From Bacillota bacterium (GTDB lineage Bacteria; Bacillota; Bacilli; Alicyclobacillales; SLC66): a stretch of DNA of 64,000 nt. Below the pieces are notes generated by a model, which had not been told where the DNA came from, ran no database searches, and saw only the letters and a list, made by a program, of their open reading frames with translations. Location: positions 48,218 through 112,217 of the forward strand of contig JAKACV010000002.1 of the NCBI GenBank assembly GCA_021821085.1, in the 5' to 3' direction. How positions within the stretch are numbered: position 1 is the first letter of the stretch; the number at the start of each line of letters is the position of its first letter. This document shows positions 31,962 through 45,967 of this stretch, piece after piece. Position numbers and translations under genes: made by a program.

Positions 31962-33145
31962 GATTGTTCCGCCAAGAGTGGGGAAGTCTGATCTTGCGGC
32001 GGATACAGAATCTCTTGATCTTCAAGTTCAATGAGCTTATCTGCGATATCTCGCGCTGCAGTGACTTTGCGGATGGTATTGGTATTAGCGCGCATCCGCG
32101 TCAGCAGAGAACCATTGTCACGCAAGAGGCGAAAGATATGCTCGATCACTTGTTTTCTTGTGCGCGCCAACACAGCCACGCGAGACTTTACAAGGAATGC
32201 AGCATTTTGCGTCTCTTGACCTGGGATGGGTCGATATAGTAACAGCGGCAATTCCATCGCTAACGCTTCACTGATCGTCAGACCGCCAGCTTTTGTCACA
32301 ATCAAATCAGATACGGCCATGAGCTCATGCACTTCTCGTGTAAATCCAAACACCCAGACAGGGTTTGTTGCGTCCTTGGACAACTGCTCGATTTGAAACC
32401 GCAGCCTTTCGTTTCGGCCACAGATGACGATCAGTTGCATGCGATGATCTGAGTGGAATAGGTCCTCGCAGATTTGCACGATGTCAGAGAGAACGCCATA
32501 AGCGCCTCCCATGATCAGAAGTGTCGGGTAATCTGCCTCCAGTCCTAGTTTTGCCCGAATTCCCGCACGGTTACTCGCCGCAAGAAATGCAGGGCGAATT
32601 GGGATCCCTGTCACAGAAATTCGACGCTCATCAATTCCGCGAAGAATCAACCCTTGTTTTACGTGCTCCGATCCTACGAAATAGTGGTCCGTATAGGCGT
32701 GTATCCACTGACTGTGAATCGCATGATCGGTTATGACTGTTGCTGCGGGAATATTGACGAGTCCGTGCTCCCGCAAAACGGACATCACCCCTGCGGGTGT
32801 TGGAAATGTGGAGAGAATGACATCAGGCCGCTCTTCATGCAGAAATTCAGCTAATTCCTCATAGCCAAGGTGGTTTAAACGCCGTTGAATCAAAGAAGAG
32901 GGTGTGATTCGACTCGTCCCTTTGTAAAATAATCCATAAAGAGCGGGGGCAAAACGCACGCTTTTTAGGTAACAATAACGAGCCACAGTATTCAGTTTAG
33001 GGTGAACCATTTCAATGTAGTCGATGATGTGGACCTCATGGCCAGGATGACTTTCCATAATGGCATCGCGCACGGCAAGCGCCGCTTGTTGGTGACCTTC
33101 GCCATAAGAGGCGGACAAGATCAACACGCGCCTTAGCTTTTGCAT
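31958..33145 (-). CDS. MGDG-synthase/UgtP-like glycosyltransferase
   Basis: LILSASYGEGHQQAALAVRDAI; STFPTPAGVMSVL; TVITDHAIHSQWIH; VTKAGGLTISEALAMELPLLLYRPIPGQE. Confidence 0.88.
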   Translation of the reverse strand: MQKLRRVLILSASYGEGHQQAALAVRDAIMESHPGHEVHIIDYIEMVHPKLNTVARYCYLKSVRFAPALYGLFYKGTSRITPSSLIQRRLNHLGYEELAEFLHEERPDVILSTFPTPAGVMSVLREHGLVNIPAATVITDHAIHSQWIHAYTDHYFVGSEHVKQGLILRGIDERRISVTGIPIRPAFLAASNRAGIRAKLGLEADYPTLLIMGGAYGVLSDIVQICEDLFHSDHRMQLIVICGRNERLRFQIEQLSKDATNPVWVFGFTREVHELMAVSDLIVTKAGGLTISEALAMELPLLLYRPIPGQETQNAAFLVKSRVAVLARTRKQVIEHIFRLLRDNGSLLTRMRANTNTIRKVTAARDIADKLIELEDQEILYPPQDQTSPLLAEQS

Positions 33146-33379
33146 GGAACATCCTCCTTATCTCCAAACGATGTACAAGACACCCTCTGCTATTGTAGGC
33201 GATGAAAGTTAGAATGGGATTAAAAGTGCACTATAACTAATCAATTTTAACATGGAAAGGCCATTCTATACGAGGGTGCATGAAAAGTCTCACTCTATGG
33301 GTCATAGTAGCGAAGTCGCGCCGGTTTGATATAATAGTTCAATATGTGTGTATAAAGTGCTATACGAGGAGAGTGTGAT

Positions 33380-34006
33380 TTGAAACCGTTTCGCGAGATA
33401 CGCCATCCCCTCGCTCTGGAAAAGATCGGGCGGTTGCGCGAACATGCGACAGATGTACAGACTTTCCGGCGACTCGTTCAGGAATTATCGACCTTCTTGG
33501 CTATCGAGTGTACCGATGATCTGATTGTGCAGACGCATACCATTCAAACGCCCATCGCTGAGGCGAAGGTTGTGCGCTCTCGGGATGAAGTGGTTCTGAT
33601 TCCCATTCTGCGTGCCGGACTGGGTATGGTCGAAGGGATGCTGCAGTGGATACCCTCAGCAAAAGTAGGCCACCTTGGCATGTACCGCGATCCCGAGACC
33701 TTAATGCCTGTAGAGTATTATGCGAATACGCCGACTGGTATGAGTGATAGCGTCGTAATTGTGCTCGATCCGATGCTTGCAACAGGGGGATCGGCGACAG
33801 CAGCACTCGATTTGCTAAAGTCACGAGGGGCAAAGCACATCAAGTTAGCTTCTATCATTGCGGCGCCAGAAGGGTTGGCTAAAGTGCAGAGCAATCATCC
33901 TGATGTTCAAATTTATGCTGTTGTGCTCGATCAAGGTCTAAACAGTCATGGATATATTGTGCCAGGGTTGGGTGATGCGGGCGATCGTATATTTGGCACA
34001 TTATGA
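33380..34006 (+). CDS. upp: uracil phosphoribosyltransferase
   Basis: HPLALEKIGRLREHATDVQTFRRL; IPILRAGLGMVEGML; LDPMLATGGSATAALDLLK. Confidence 0.95.
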   Translation: MKPFREIRHPLALEKIGRLREHATDVQTFRRLVQELSTFLAIECTDDLIVQTHTIQTPIAEAKVVRSRDEVVLIPILRAGLGMVEGMLQWIPSAKVGHLGMYRDPETLMPVEYYANTPTGMSDSVVIVLDPMLATGGSATAALDLLKSRGAKHIKLASIIAAPEGLAKVQSNHPDVQIYAVVLDQGLNSHGYIVPGLGDAGDRIFGTL

Positions 34007-34025
34007 GTGGCCAGGAGATGATAAG

Positions 34026-35183
34026 GTGACTCGAAAACGAGTGATGACAGTGTTTGGCACTCGCCCAGAAGCGGTGAAAATGGCTCCGCTCGTTAAAGAA
34101 TTACAGGCGACGACCGATTTTGAGACCATCGTGTGCGTAACAGCTCAGCACCGTGAGCAACTGGATCAAGTATTGAGTGCTTTTTCAGTGGAACCAGACT
34201 ATGATCTAAATGTAATGGAAGCGCGGCAAACGTTAACGAAAATCTCGATAAAAGTTTTGGATTTGCTTGGTGACGTATTAGAAGAAGTCAAACCGGATAT
34301 CGTCCTTGTGCACGGGGATACGACAACCACATTTGTCGCGAGCTTGGCAGCGTTTTACCAACATATTTCGCTTGGACATATCGAGGCTGGATTGCGGACA
34401 TGGGATAAATATTCACCCTATCCCGAAGAAATGAATCGACAATTAACAGGTGTGCTGGCTGACCTGCATTTTGCGCCAACACGGGTCGCGGCTGACAATT
34501 TGCTGCAAGAAGGCAAACCGTCAGAGCGGATTTACGTGACTGGAAATACCGCGATTGATGCGATGCGCACGACGATTCGGCCTGATTACGAGCACAAGGA
34601 ATTGGTGAAAGTTGGTCCGCAGCGGCGGCTCATCTACATGACTGCACATCGACGTGAGAATATAGGCGAAGGTCTCGAAAATATTTTTGCAGCTGTGCGT
34701 GAATTGGTTGATACCTATCCAGATATTTATGTTGTGTACCCGGTTCATTTGAATCCAGCTGTGCGCGAACCGGCCAAGCGCATATTGGGTGATCATCCAC
34801 GCATAGCGCTTATCGATCCACTTGAGGTAGTGGATGCGCACAATTTTATGGCACAATCGTATTTGATCCTGACTGACTCAGGGGGCGTGCAAGAAGAAGC
34901 CCCGTTTCTAGGTGTGCCGTGCCTTGTGTTGCGCGATACAACGGAGCGCCCGGAGGGGATCGAAGCTGGGACGCTGCGCCTCGTCGGGACGGATCGCAGG
35001 GAGATTGTGCGTGCCACCCGTGAATTGCTTGACAATCGCGATGTGTACGAGCGGATGTCAGTTGCCGCGAGTCCATATGGCGACGGATTTGCTTCTGAGC
35101 GAATTGTACAAGCGTTGCGTCACTATTTTGAATTAGGGGAGCGACCTCCCGCTTTTGTGCCAAAATCAAAGGCGGGGAAATAA
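34026..35183 (+). CDS. wecB: UDP-N-acetylglucosamine 2-epimerase (non-hydrolysing)
   Basis: MTVFGTRPEAVKMAPLVKEL; VHGDTTTTFVASLAAFY; HIEAGLRTWDKYSPYPEEMNRQL; LTDSGGVQEEAP. GTG start at 34026. Confidence 0.94.
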   Translation: MTRKRVMTVFGTRPEAVKMAPLVKELQATTDFETIVCVTAQHREQLDQVLSAFSVEPDYDLNVMEARQTLTKISIKVLDLLGDVLEEVKPDIVLVHGDTTTTFVASLAAFYQHISLGHIEAGLRTWDKYSPYPEEMNRQLTGVLADLHFAPTRVAADNLLQEGKPSERIYVTGNTAIDAMRTTIRPDYEHKELVKVGPQRRLIYMTAHRRENIGEGLENIFAAVRELVDTYPDIYVVYPVHLNPAVREPAKRILGDHPRIALIDPLEVVDAHNFMAQSYLILTDSGGVQEEAPFLGVPCLVLRDTTERPEGIEAGTLRLVGTDRREIVRATRELLDNRDVYERMSVAASPYGDGFASERIVQALRHYFELGERPPAFVPKSKAGK

Positions 35184-35225
35184 AATTCATCGTGAAAATT
35201 GATTGGGATGAAAGGGGTAAGGGAC

Positions 35226-36404
35226 ATGGCTGAAGCGGTGATTGTAAGTGCGGCGCGCACGGCGATTGGGAGTTTTGGAGGAAGTTTAGCTGGTGTATCC
35301 GCACCAGAACTTGGGGCGATCGTCATTCGCGAGGCACTTTCGCGTGCGGGAGTTGCGGGAGATGTTGTGGATGAAGTGATTATGGGCAATGTGCTACAGG
35401 CTGGACTTGGACAAAATCCAGCGCGTCAGGCGGCTGTGAAAGCAGGCTTGTCGTATGAACTGCCGTCTTTTACAGTCAATAAAGTTTGCGGTTCTGGACT
35501 GAAATCTGTGGCATTAGCGGCGCAGTCCATCCGCGCCGGAGATCAGGATATTGTGATTGCCGGCGGCATGGAAAATATGAGTCGCGCGCCCTATCTACTT
35601 GAAGGCGCCCGCACCGGGTATCGCATGGGCGATCAAAAGGTCGTTGACAGCATGATCCGCGATGGATTGTGGTGTGCATTTAACAATGTTCATATGGGCA
35701 TTACGGCGGAGAATGTGGCAGAACGCTACCAAATTTCGCGCGAAGAACAGGATCGTTTCTCTTTACAATCGCAGGAACGTGCGATTGCGGCGATTGCGGC
35801 TGGGTATTTTAAAGAGGAGATTGTACCTGTTCGCATTCCGCAAAAAAAGGGAGATGCGATTTCCTTTGATACGGATGAATATCCGCGCAAAACGTCTGCA
35901 GAAGGTTTTTCTAAGCTGCGTCCGGCCTTTAAGCAAAATGGAACCGTTACAGCAGGAAACGCCTCAGGTCTAAATGACGGAGCTGCGGCTGTTCTCGTGA
36001 TGTCGAAGGAACGCGCACAAGCGCTTGGTTTAACGCCCATCGCTCGCATCGCAGCCTATTCTTCAGCAGGACTTGATCCAGCGGTCATGGGATTGGGGCC
36101 TATTTATGCCACGCAAAAATTGCTCAATAAATCGGGGTTAACGATTGCCGATATGGATTTGATCGAGGCCAATGAAGCCTTTGCAGCACAAGCGCTCGCG
36201 GTGGGTCAGGAGCTTGGGCTTGATGAAGATAAGGTCAACATTAGCGGTGGGGCGATAGCACTCGGTCATCCGATTGGAGCATCCGGTGCACGGGTCTTAG
36301 TCACCTTGCTGTATGGGTTGCAGCGCACTAAAGGAAAACGAGGGCTAGCGACACTCTGCATTGGCGGCGGTCAAGGAGTGGCGATGGTGGTAGAACGTAT
36401 ATAA
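35226..36404 (+). CDS. acetyl-CoA C-acetyltransferase (second thiolase)
   Basis: [49 protein letters not shown]. Confidence 0.94.
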   Translation: MAEAVIVSAARTAIGSFGGSLAGVSAPELGAIVIREALSRAGVAGDVVDEVIMGNVLQAGLGQNPARQAAVKAGLSYELPSFTVNKVCGSGLKSVALAAQSIRAGDQDIVIAGGMENMSRAPYLLEGARTGYRMGDQKVVDSMIRDGLWCAFNNVHMGITAENVAERYQISREEQDRFSLQSQERAIAAIAAGYFKEEIVPVRIPQKKGDAISFDTDEYPRKTSAEGFSKLRPAFKQNGTVTAGNASGLNDGAAAVLVMSKERAQALGLTPIARIAAYSSAGLDPAVMGLGPIYATQKLLNKSGLTIADMDLIEANEAFAAQALAVGQELGLDEDKVNISGGAIALGHPIGASGARVLVTLLYGLQRTKGKRGLATLCIGGGQGVAMVVERI

Positions 36405-36441
36405 AATTCTCATATTGCATTGAGTTAGAGGAGGTAATAAG

Positions 36442-36627
36442 ATGACGATGCACAAACACTGGGAAATAGACTCAGAATGCCCGCGATGCGGAAAGATCAA
36501 TCACGTATCCGTACCTGTAGGAGAACGCGTGGTTCGTGTTCATTGTGAACATTGTACACATGGATACGATTACCTTCATGTGGTCGCTGAGCATATCGAA
36601 GTCGATGATGATGTAGAAAAGAAATAG
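36442..36627 (+). CDS. small zinc-ribbon-like hypothetical protein
   Basis: 61-aa ORF with CPRCGK...CEHCTHGYDY and a strong RBS gaggagg. Confidence 0.65.
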   Translation: MTMHKHWEIDSECPRCGKINHVSVPVGERVVRVHCEHCTHGYDYLHVVAEHIEVDDDVEKK

Positions 36628-36773
36628 TGGGTCTGGTGAAATTCAGACGCAAATTGTTCATATGATTGATCGTCGGTTAGGTATTCCGTGGTGCGAATGA
36701 TGATTCAAGCTATGCAATTTAAGTTTTTCTTTAGAACCCTTGCCATAAAACAAATGATTACCGTTTTCAAGCG

Positions 36774-36803
36774 TTGACAATAGATTTTCGCATAGTGTAG
36801 TAT
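36774..36803 (+). promoter_or_regulatory. sigma-A-like promoter of the ATP synthase operon
   Basis: TTGACA (36774-36779), 18-bp spacer, TAGTAT (36798-36803), directly upstream of atpZ. Confidence 0.6.
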
Positions 36804-36835
36804 AAACACGGATTTAAGCACGTCACCTTGATATA

Positions 36836-37096
36836 ATGCTTGGGACGGTGAGGAACTTCGACAAGAATGATAACAAACCTGCGGCACCATTTAACGCATG
36901 GAAAGCAGTTGCCGTTTTCTCCGGAGCATCTTTGCAGCTGTTGGTGACGATGGCGGTGTTCGGGTTTCTTGGCCATCTCCTCGCGGATCAATGGGGACGC
37001 CCGTGGTTAACCGCAATGGGTGTTGTGTTTGGTTTGGTTGTGGGGATATCTGGCTTATCGTTTTTGATTAAACAATTTTTAGGTGGTAAGTTGTGA
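36836..37096 (+). CDS. atpZ: AtpZ/AtpI family membrane protein
   Basis: Two-TM protein AVFSGASLQLLVTMAVFGFLGHLLADQWGRPWLTAMGVVFGLVVGI at the head of the atp operon. Confidence 0.8.
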   Translation: MLGTVRNFDKNDNKPAAPFNAWKAVAVFSGASLQLLVTMAVFGFLGHLLADQWGRPWLTAMGVVFGLVVGISGLSFLIKQFLGGKL

Positions 37097-37494
37097 ACGA
37101 TATCCAAAGATTACAAGCACGGTTGCGTGTTGTGCAGCGAATCGGTGTGGGGATGATGATCCTTAGCGCGTTAGCGTGGTTAATCTTTCGCAATGCACAA
37201 TCAGACATCAACGGATTGCTCTTGGGTGAAGTTGGCGGAGCCTATGTGTACTACAGTATGGTTCGCCAGGGACACTTGCGTGATGGGCTTGAGGGAAACG
37301 CCCTGTTTGCCTCGGGAATGCTTGGGATGATCACGCGTCTTGTTGTGCTCATCGCGGTCATGGTGGTTGCAATCAAGTCTCCTGATGTGAATCCGTTTAC
37401 TGCACTTGTCGGCTATTTGCTCGGCTTTGCCTTGATCTTCTTTGGCCTCTATGGCTTTGCGAAGCGTGGGCGTACATCCTCTGGGGGAAAGTAG
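37093..37494 (+). CDS. atpI: ATP synthase subunit I
   Basis: Four-TM small protein between atpZ and atpB. Confidence 0.75.
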   Translation: MNDIQRLQARLRVVQRIGVGMMILSALAWLIFRNAQSDINGLLLGEVGGAYVYYSMVRQGHLRDGLEGNALFASGMLGMITRLVVLIAVMVVAIKSPDVNPFTALVGYLLGFALIFFGLYGFAKRGRTSSGGK

Positions 37495-37502
37495 GTGAGA
37501 AA

Positions 37503-38264
37503 GTGCCAGCATTCCCATATCTTTTTTATAATACATTTTTTCCGATTAATATCATTACTATTGCTATGATGATATTGACGGGGATCGTCGTTCTGGTCGT
37601 ATTGCGTCTCGCTCAGCGAAACTTGGATGTACGGAAGCCGCGCGGTTTGCAGAATCTAATCGAATGGGCGATTGATTTTACAGCAAACATGGCGCGCGAT
37701 ACGATGCCAAGTGAGCGTATGGTGCAATGGATTTTACCTTTTGCGTTTACGATGGTGATTTTCTTATTTGTTGCCAACTGGTTGGGAATCATTGCAACCA
37801 TTAGCATCCAATTGAATCATCCGATTCCATGGCTTGGATTGACAGCTCAAAGATTGGCTTTAGCGCATGGGGAAATTCCTCTTTTTGATTCACCAACGTC
37901 AAATATGAGCATGACTCTTGGCATGGCTGTGATGGTCTGGATACTCAGTCACGCACAAGGACTGAGACACCCTCGTAAATATTTCCGATATTATCGGAAT
38001 CCGATGGCAATTATCGAAGAGATTACAAACCCTCTGACGCACGGCATGCGTCTTTATGGCAATATTTTTGCTGGGGAAGCGCTGATCGGTGTCATTCTGA
38101 GCATTCCGCTCGTATTTGGTTGGTTGCCAGTTAGTATTCCGCTCTTGCTGATTTGGTTACTGTACAGCGGATTTGTCAGTACGATTCAGGCCTATGTGTT
38201 TACCATTTTGATGACGCTCTATGTCGGCCATAAATCCTATGGCGACCAAGTTGATCATGTGTAA
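37503..38264 (+). CDS. atpB: F1Fo ATP synthase subunit a
   Basis: NPMAIIEEITNPLTHGMRLYGNIFAGE; IQAYVFTILMTLYVGHK. Confidence 0.95.
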   Translation: MPAFPYLFYNTFFPINIITIAMMILTGIVVLVVLRLAQRNLDVRKPRGLQNLIEWAIDFTANMARDTMPSERMVQWILPFAFTMVIFLFVANWLGIIATISIQLNHPIPWLGLTAQRLALAHGEIPLFDSPTSNMSMTLGMAVMVWILSHAQGLRHPRKYFRYYRNPMAIIEEITNPLTHGMRLYGNIFAGEALIGVILSIPLVFGWLPVSIPLLLIWLLYSGFVSTIQAYVFTILMTLYVGHKSYGDQVDHV

Positions 38265-38345
38265 CAACGCTGGACAGATAGTCAGGATTCGCGCAAGTAT
38301 GTGAAGGTTAAATGGCATACGTTTATGATTGCTTATGATGATTGA

Positions 38346-38609
<264 letters not shown>

Positions 38610-38646
38610 ACCACGAACAACCATTGTAGTACCACTGTAATACTGG

Positions 38647-39176
38647 ATGTCAGTTAGCCGTGGATCCGTACCGTTTGGAAAGGGGAGACAGGCACAATTG
38701 TTTGAATTCGGAACGTTTATCGTGTCGATTGTGACGTTCTTGATCCTATTTTGGATCATTAAGACGTACGGATTTGCCCCGCTTGCACGTATGCTCGAAC
38801 AGCGTCGTCAGCTGATTGAAGGGCAAATCACTGAAGCCGAACAAAATCGTCTGCAAGCTGAAAAATACTTAAATGAACAACACATTTTGCTAGATGAAGC
38901 TAGGAAACAAGCAAAAGAGATCGTCGACGCAGCGCGTGCACGCGCTGACGAACAGGCGAGAGAGATTGTTGTTGCTGCAGAAGAAGAGGCGAGTCGCCAC
39001 TTAGAATCGAATCGGCAGTTGATTGAACGCGAACGCGCAGAAGCGATGAATCAAGTGATGAGTAGCGTATCATCGCTCACGGTGGATTTGAGCGAGAAGT
39101 TACTTCATCGCCATGCGGATGAAACAGCGCATAACGAGATGGTACAAGAAGCCGAAAAAATGTTGGGTGACTTGGC

Positions 39177-39183
<7 letters not shown>
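38647..39183 (+). CDS. atpF: F1Fo ATP synthase subunit b
   Basis: N-terminal TM segment plus long charged helix; operon position. Confidence 0.92.
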
Positions 39184-41245
<2,062 letters not shown>

Positions 41246-41288
41246 TCTCAGTCTCCCTATTCAGGCACGTAAAAGGTGGTGAAATCCA

Positions 41289-42149
41289 GTGGCACAAAGC
41301 CCAAGAGATATACGGCGCCGCATCAAGAGCGTACAAAATACAGCACAGATCACGAAGGCGATGGAAATGGTTGCAGCTGCTAAATTGCGTCGTGTGCAGG
41401 AGGCAGTTCAACTATCCAAGCCTTATTTGGAAAAGATGCAAGAGATGTTGGCGGATATTGCTTACTCCGCTCGCTTTGTGAAACATCCACTACTCGCTGT
41501 GCGCCCTGTTCGGCGCACAGGGTATCTTGTGATCACATCCGATCGCGGACTGGCTGGCGCGTACAATTCGAACGTCTTGCGGCGCACAGTGCAAGAAATC
41601 CGCAATAAGGACAAAGAGTCGTATTCCATTTTTGCAGTTGGGCGCAAGGGCCGGGACTTTTTCGCAAGGCAAGGGTATTCGCTTGCGGGTGAAGTGACTG
41701 GTTTACCAGACTCACCGACCTATCCAAGCATCAGTTCATTGGCTCAAGAGATTGTGAGTGCGTATGGAGCAGAAGAGTTCGACGAGCTATACATGGTGTA
41801 CAACGAGTTTATTAATGCGGTCTCACAGCAAACGGTCGTAACAAAGGTACTGCCGCTCACGGATGTGAGTGCTCTTACAGCGACGAAAAAGGTGAATTTC
41901 CTCTACGAGCCCGACGAGGGAGCTTTACTTCAAGCTTTATTACCAAAATATGCGGAAACGCTTGTGTACCAGGCAGTGCTTGACGCGAAGGCAAGTGAAC
42001 ACGGTGCGCGCATGACGGCGATGGGCAATGCGTCTGACGCCGCAAGTGACATGATCGACTCTTTAACTCTAGTCTTAAACCGCGCAAGGCAAGCGGCCAT
42101 CACGACGCAAATTGCAGAAGTAGTCGGCGGCGCCGAAGCGTTGAAGTGA
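41289..42149 (+). CDS. atpG: F1Fo ATP synthase subunit gamma
   Basis: DIRRRIKSVQNTAQITKAMEMVAAAKLRR; RQAAITTQIAEVVGGAEAL. Confidence 0.96.
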   Translation: MAQSPRDIRRRIKSVQNTAQITKAMEMVAAAKLRRVQEAVQLSKPYLEKMQEMLADIAYSARFVKHPLLAVRPVRRTGYLVITSDRGLAGAYNSNVLRRTVQEIRNKDKESYSIFAVGRKGRDFFARQGYSLAGEVTGLPDSPTYPSISSLAQEIVSAYGAEEFDELYMVYNEFINAVSQQTVVTKVLPLTDVSALTATKKVNFLYEPDEGALLQALLPKYAETLVYQAVLDAKASEHGARMTAMGNASDAASDMIDSLTLVLNRARQAAITTQIAEVVGGAEALK

Positions 42150-42156
42150 TCGCTAA

Positions 42157-43575
<1,419 letters not shown>

Positions 43576-43652
43576 ACAGCGAGTTTTGCTGAAACTTTGG
43601 TCCATTGAAAATCTAGGGTGGATCGTTTCCACTGCACAAAGGAAGTGTCGAC

Positions 43653-44114
43653 TTGAGTACAGTACCGTTACAAGTCGTAACACCCGACCGCGTTGTGCTT
43701 GATATGGACATTGAAATGGTGTCATTGCGCGGTGGAGGTGGCGAACTTGGCATTTTACCGCGCCACACGCCGCTTGCGACAACTGTGAAACCTGGTGTAA
43801 TCAAAGTAAAACTCGCTGAAGGTGAAGACTTTCTTTCAGTGAGCGACGGGTTCATACAAGTCATGCCAGATCGCATCACGCTTCTTGTCGAATCGGCCGA
43901 AATCGGATCTTTTCTTGATTTGGATCGTGTGAACCTTGCCAAAGACCGCGCGGAGAAACGCCTGGTTGAACACTCGGATGAAATAGCCGTAGAACGCGCG
44001 AAGGCTGCACTTGAACGGGCAAATCACAGGCTGGAGGCTGCGGAGGCAGCCTTGAAGCATGGTGAAGTGATTAAACATAAATTCGAAGGTAAAAGCAAAG
44101 ACGATGATCAGTAG
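43653..44114 (+). CDS. atpC: F1Fo ATP synthase subunit epsilon
   Basis: GELGILPRHTPLATTVKPGVI; last gene of the atp operon. Confidence 0.95.
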   Translation: MSTVPLQVVTPDRVVLDMDIEMVSLRGGGGELGILPRHTPLATTVKPGVIKVKLAEGEDFLSVSDGFIQVMPDRITLLVESAEIGSFLDLDRVNLAKDRAEKRLVEHSDEIAVERAKAALERANHRLEAAEAALKHGEVIKHKFEGKSKDDDQ

Positions 44115-44117
44115 GCG

Positions 44118-44160
44118 AAAAAGGCGTCAGTCCTGTATGATAGGATTGACGCCTTTTCGT
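44118..44160 (+). terminator. rho-independent terminator after atpC
   Basis: aaggcgtcagtcct-gtatgat-aggattgacgcctttt. Confidence 0.85.
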
Positions 44161-44264
44161 ATAAAAAAATACAGTTCGGAGTAAACATTCGAACGGCAGA
44201 GAAAAAGTGGGCAAAATCATAGGAAATTGGGTATGCTAAACACGATAGTAGTCCATATGGATGT

Positions 44265-44293
44265 TTTACTCTTATACAGGGCTTTGTTATAAT
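44265..44293 (+). promoter_or_regulatory. probable sigma-A promoter for the nuo operon
   Basis: tttact (44265-44270), 17-bp spacer, TATAAT (44288-44293). Confidence 0.5.
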
Positions 44294-44398
44294 AGCCGTG
44301 TTTCACGATGAGAAATGATGTACCGCGAGGTGAAAAACTGAACATTTTATTCAGTCGTCAATTCATTTAGCTTCCTAAATAAAGGGGGTGCAGCGATC

Positions 44399-44761
44399 TT
44401 GTACGGCAGTAATTTTGTCTTTGTCCTTATCTTTCTGGCGCTTGGCGCACTGTTACCTATCTCGTCACTTACGATCATCGGTCCTTTGTTGCGCCCTAGC
44501 CGTCCGTCGCGCGCGAAGGAAACCACTTATGAAAGCGGACTTGAACCAATCGGCGATGCGCGAGCAAGGTTTAATGTTCGGTATTACCTTTTTGCACTTT
44601 TATTTGTGATTTTTGATGTAGAAATTGTCTTTTTATACCCTTGGGCAGTCGAGTATCGACATCTAGGAGCATTTGGATTCGTTGAGATGTTGATTTTTAT
44701 CTTGTTGCTCGTCATCGGTCTCGCTTATGCATGGAGAAAGAAGGTGCTCGAATGGAAGTGA
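44399..44761 (+). CDS. nuoA: NADH-quinone oxidoreductase subunit A
   Basis: [49 protein letters not shown]. Confidence 0.94.
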   Translation: MYGSNFVFVLIFLALGALLPISSLTIIGPLLRPSRPSRAKETTYESGLEPIGDARARFNVRYYLFALLFVIFDVEIVFLYPWAVEYRHLGAFGFVEMLIFILLLVIGLAYAWRKKVLEWK

Positions 44762-45294
44762 ATCAGAAGGTGCAATTGCCGACGATCGAGTACGAAGGCT
44801 TCACAAAAGAGGAGTCTGCCGAGTTGCGCCGTGCCGGAGTGGTGCTTGGACCTCTTGAGCAGATTAAAGGGTGGGCGCGCAGTAACAGCCTATGGCCACT
44901 TACGTTTGGCCTTGCCTGCTGTGCGATTGAAATGATGGGTGCAGGGGCATCACACTACGATCTCGACCGCTTTGGTATCATCTTTCGTGCCTCTCCGCGG
45001 CAATCGGATGTCATGATTGTAGCTGGAACGGTTACAAAGAAGATGGGCCCGTTGTTACGGCGCTTGTATGATCAAATGCCAGAACCAAAATGGGTGGTTG
45101 CCATGGGATCGTGTGCAACGGCGGGTGGACCCTATGTGCGCTCGTATTCGGTGGTAAAGGGCGTCGATCAAATTGTTCCTGTAGATGTCTATGTACCTGG
45201 TTGCCCTCCATCTCCTGTGGCGCTCATCTATGGTCTCAATAAACTACAGGAAAAAATCCGCATTGAGGCATCTGGAAAGAAGGTGTCAAGCTAG
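44752..45294 (+). CDS. nuoB: NADH-quinone oxidoreductase subunit B
   Basis: [44 protein letters not shown]. Confidence 0.96.
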   Translation: MEVNQKVQLPTIEYEGFTKEESAELRRAGVVLGPLEQIKGWARSNSLWPLTFGLACCAIEMMGAGASHYDLDRFGIIFRASPRQSDVMIVAGTVTKKMGPLLRRLYDQMPEPKWVVAMGSCATAGGPYVRSYSVVKGVDQIVPVDVYVPGCPPSPVALIYGLNKLQEKIRIEASGKKVSS

Positions 45295-45295
45295 G

Positions 45296-45967
45296 ATGGC
45301 GGACGATAAGAAAGAAGATGTAACAGAAGTAAAATCAGAAATCAAAACGGGTTCTGCAGAGGCAAAGCCGACTGCCAGCACTAAAGAGGCAGCTGCGCCA
45401 ACTGCAAAGCCGGCTTCAAAGGTCACTCCAGCAAAGGCCGCGAAAGCGCCACAACCGCCTGATCCGCGTGTGGAGCAAGCAGTGAAGCAAGGTGAAGCGA
45501 TCAAAGCTGCGATCGAAAAGAAACTGGGCGCGGATACGGTGGAAGAAGTGACAGCGACTAAGGACATTCCGATTCTGCGTATCGCATCCGCCAAGTGGCG
45601 GGAGGCGGTCACCTTTTTGCGCGACGATCCAGAGCAATCCTATAACTATGTAGAGCTCTTTGCTGGAACCGATTATAAAGACTACATCGAAGTCGTACTG
45701 TACTTCTATTCGATGACGCACGGAACTTATATCAATGTGAAGACTCGGACACCTCGCGACGAAGCGATCATACCGTCACTCACCCCGGTTCTTCCTGGCG
45801 TGAATTGGGAGGAGCGCGAAGTCTACGATTTGCTGGGTGTGACATTTGAAGGACACCCAGATCTGCGCCGGATCATGATGTGGGATGGGTGGAACGGGTA
45901 TCCGCTGCGAAAGGACTACTCAGATTTTCAAAACATGCCGCAACGAGAAGGTGAGCCTCACTCATGA
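45296..45967 (+). CDS. nuoC: NADH-quinone oxidoreductase subunit C with Ala/Lys/Pro-rich N-terminal extension
   Basis: REVYDLLGVTFEGHPDLRRIMMWDGWNGYPLRKDY preceded by ~65 low-complexity residues. Confidence 0.93.
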   Translation: MADDKKEDVTEVKSEIKTGSAEAKPTASTKEAAAPTAKPASKVTPAKAAKAPQPPDPRVEQAVKQGEAIKAAIEKKLGADTVEEVTATKDIPILRIASAKWREAVTFLRDDPEQSYNYVELFAGTDYKDYIEVVLYFYSMTHGTYINVKTRTPRDEAIIPSLTPVLPGVNWEEREVYDLLGVTFEGHPDLRRIMMWDGWNGYPLRKDYSDFQNMPQREGEPHS

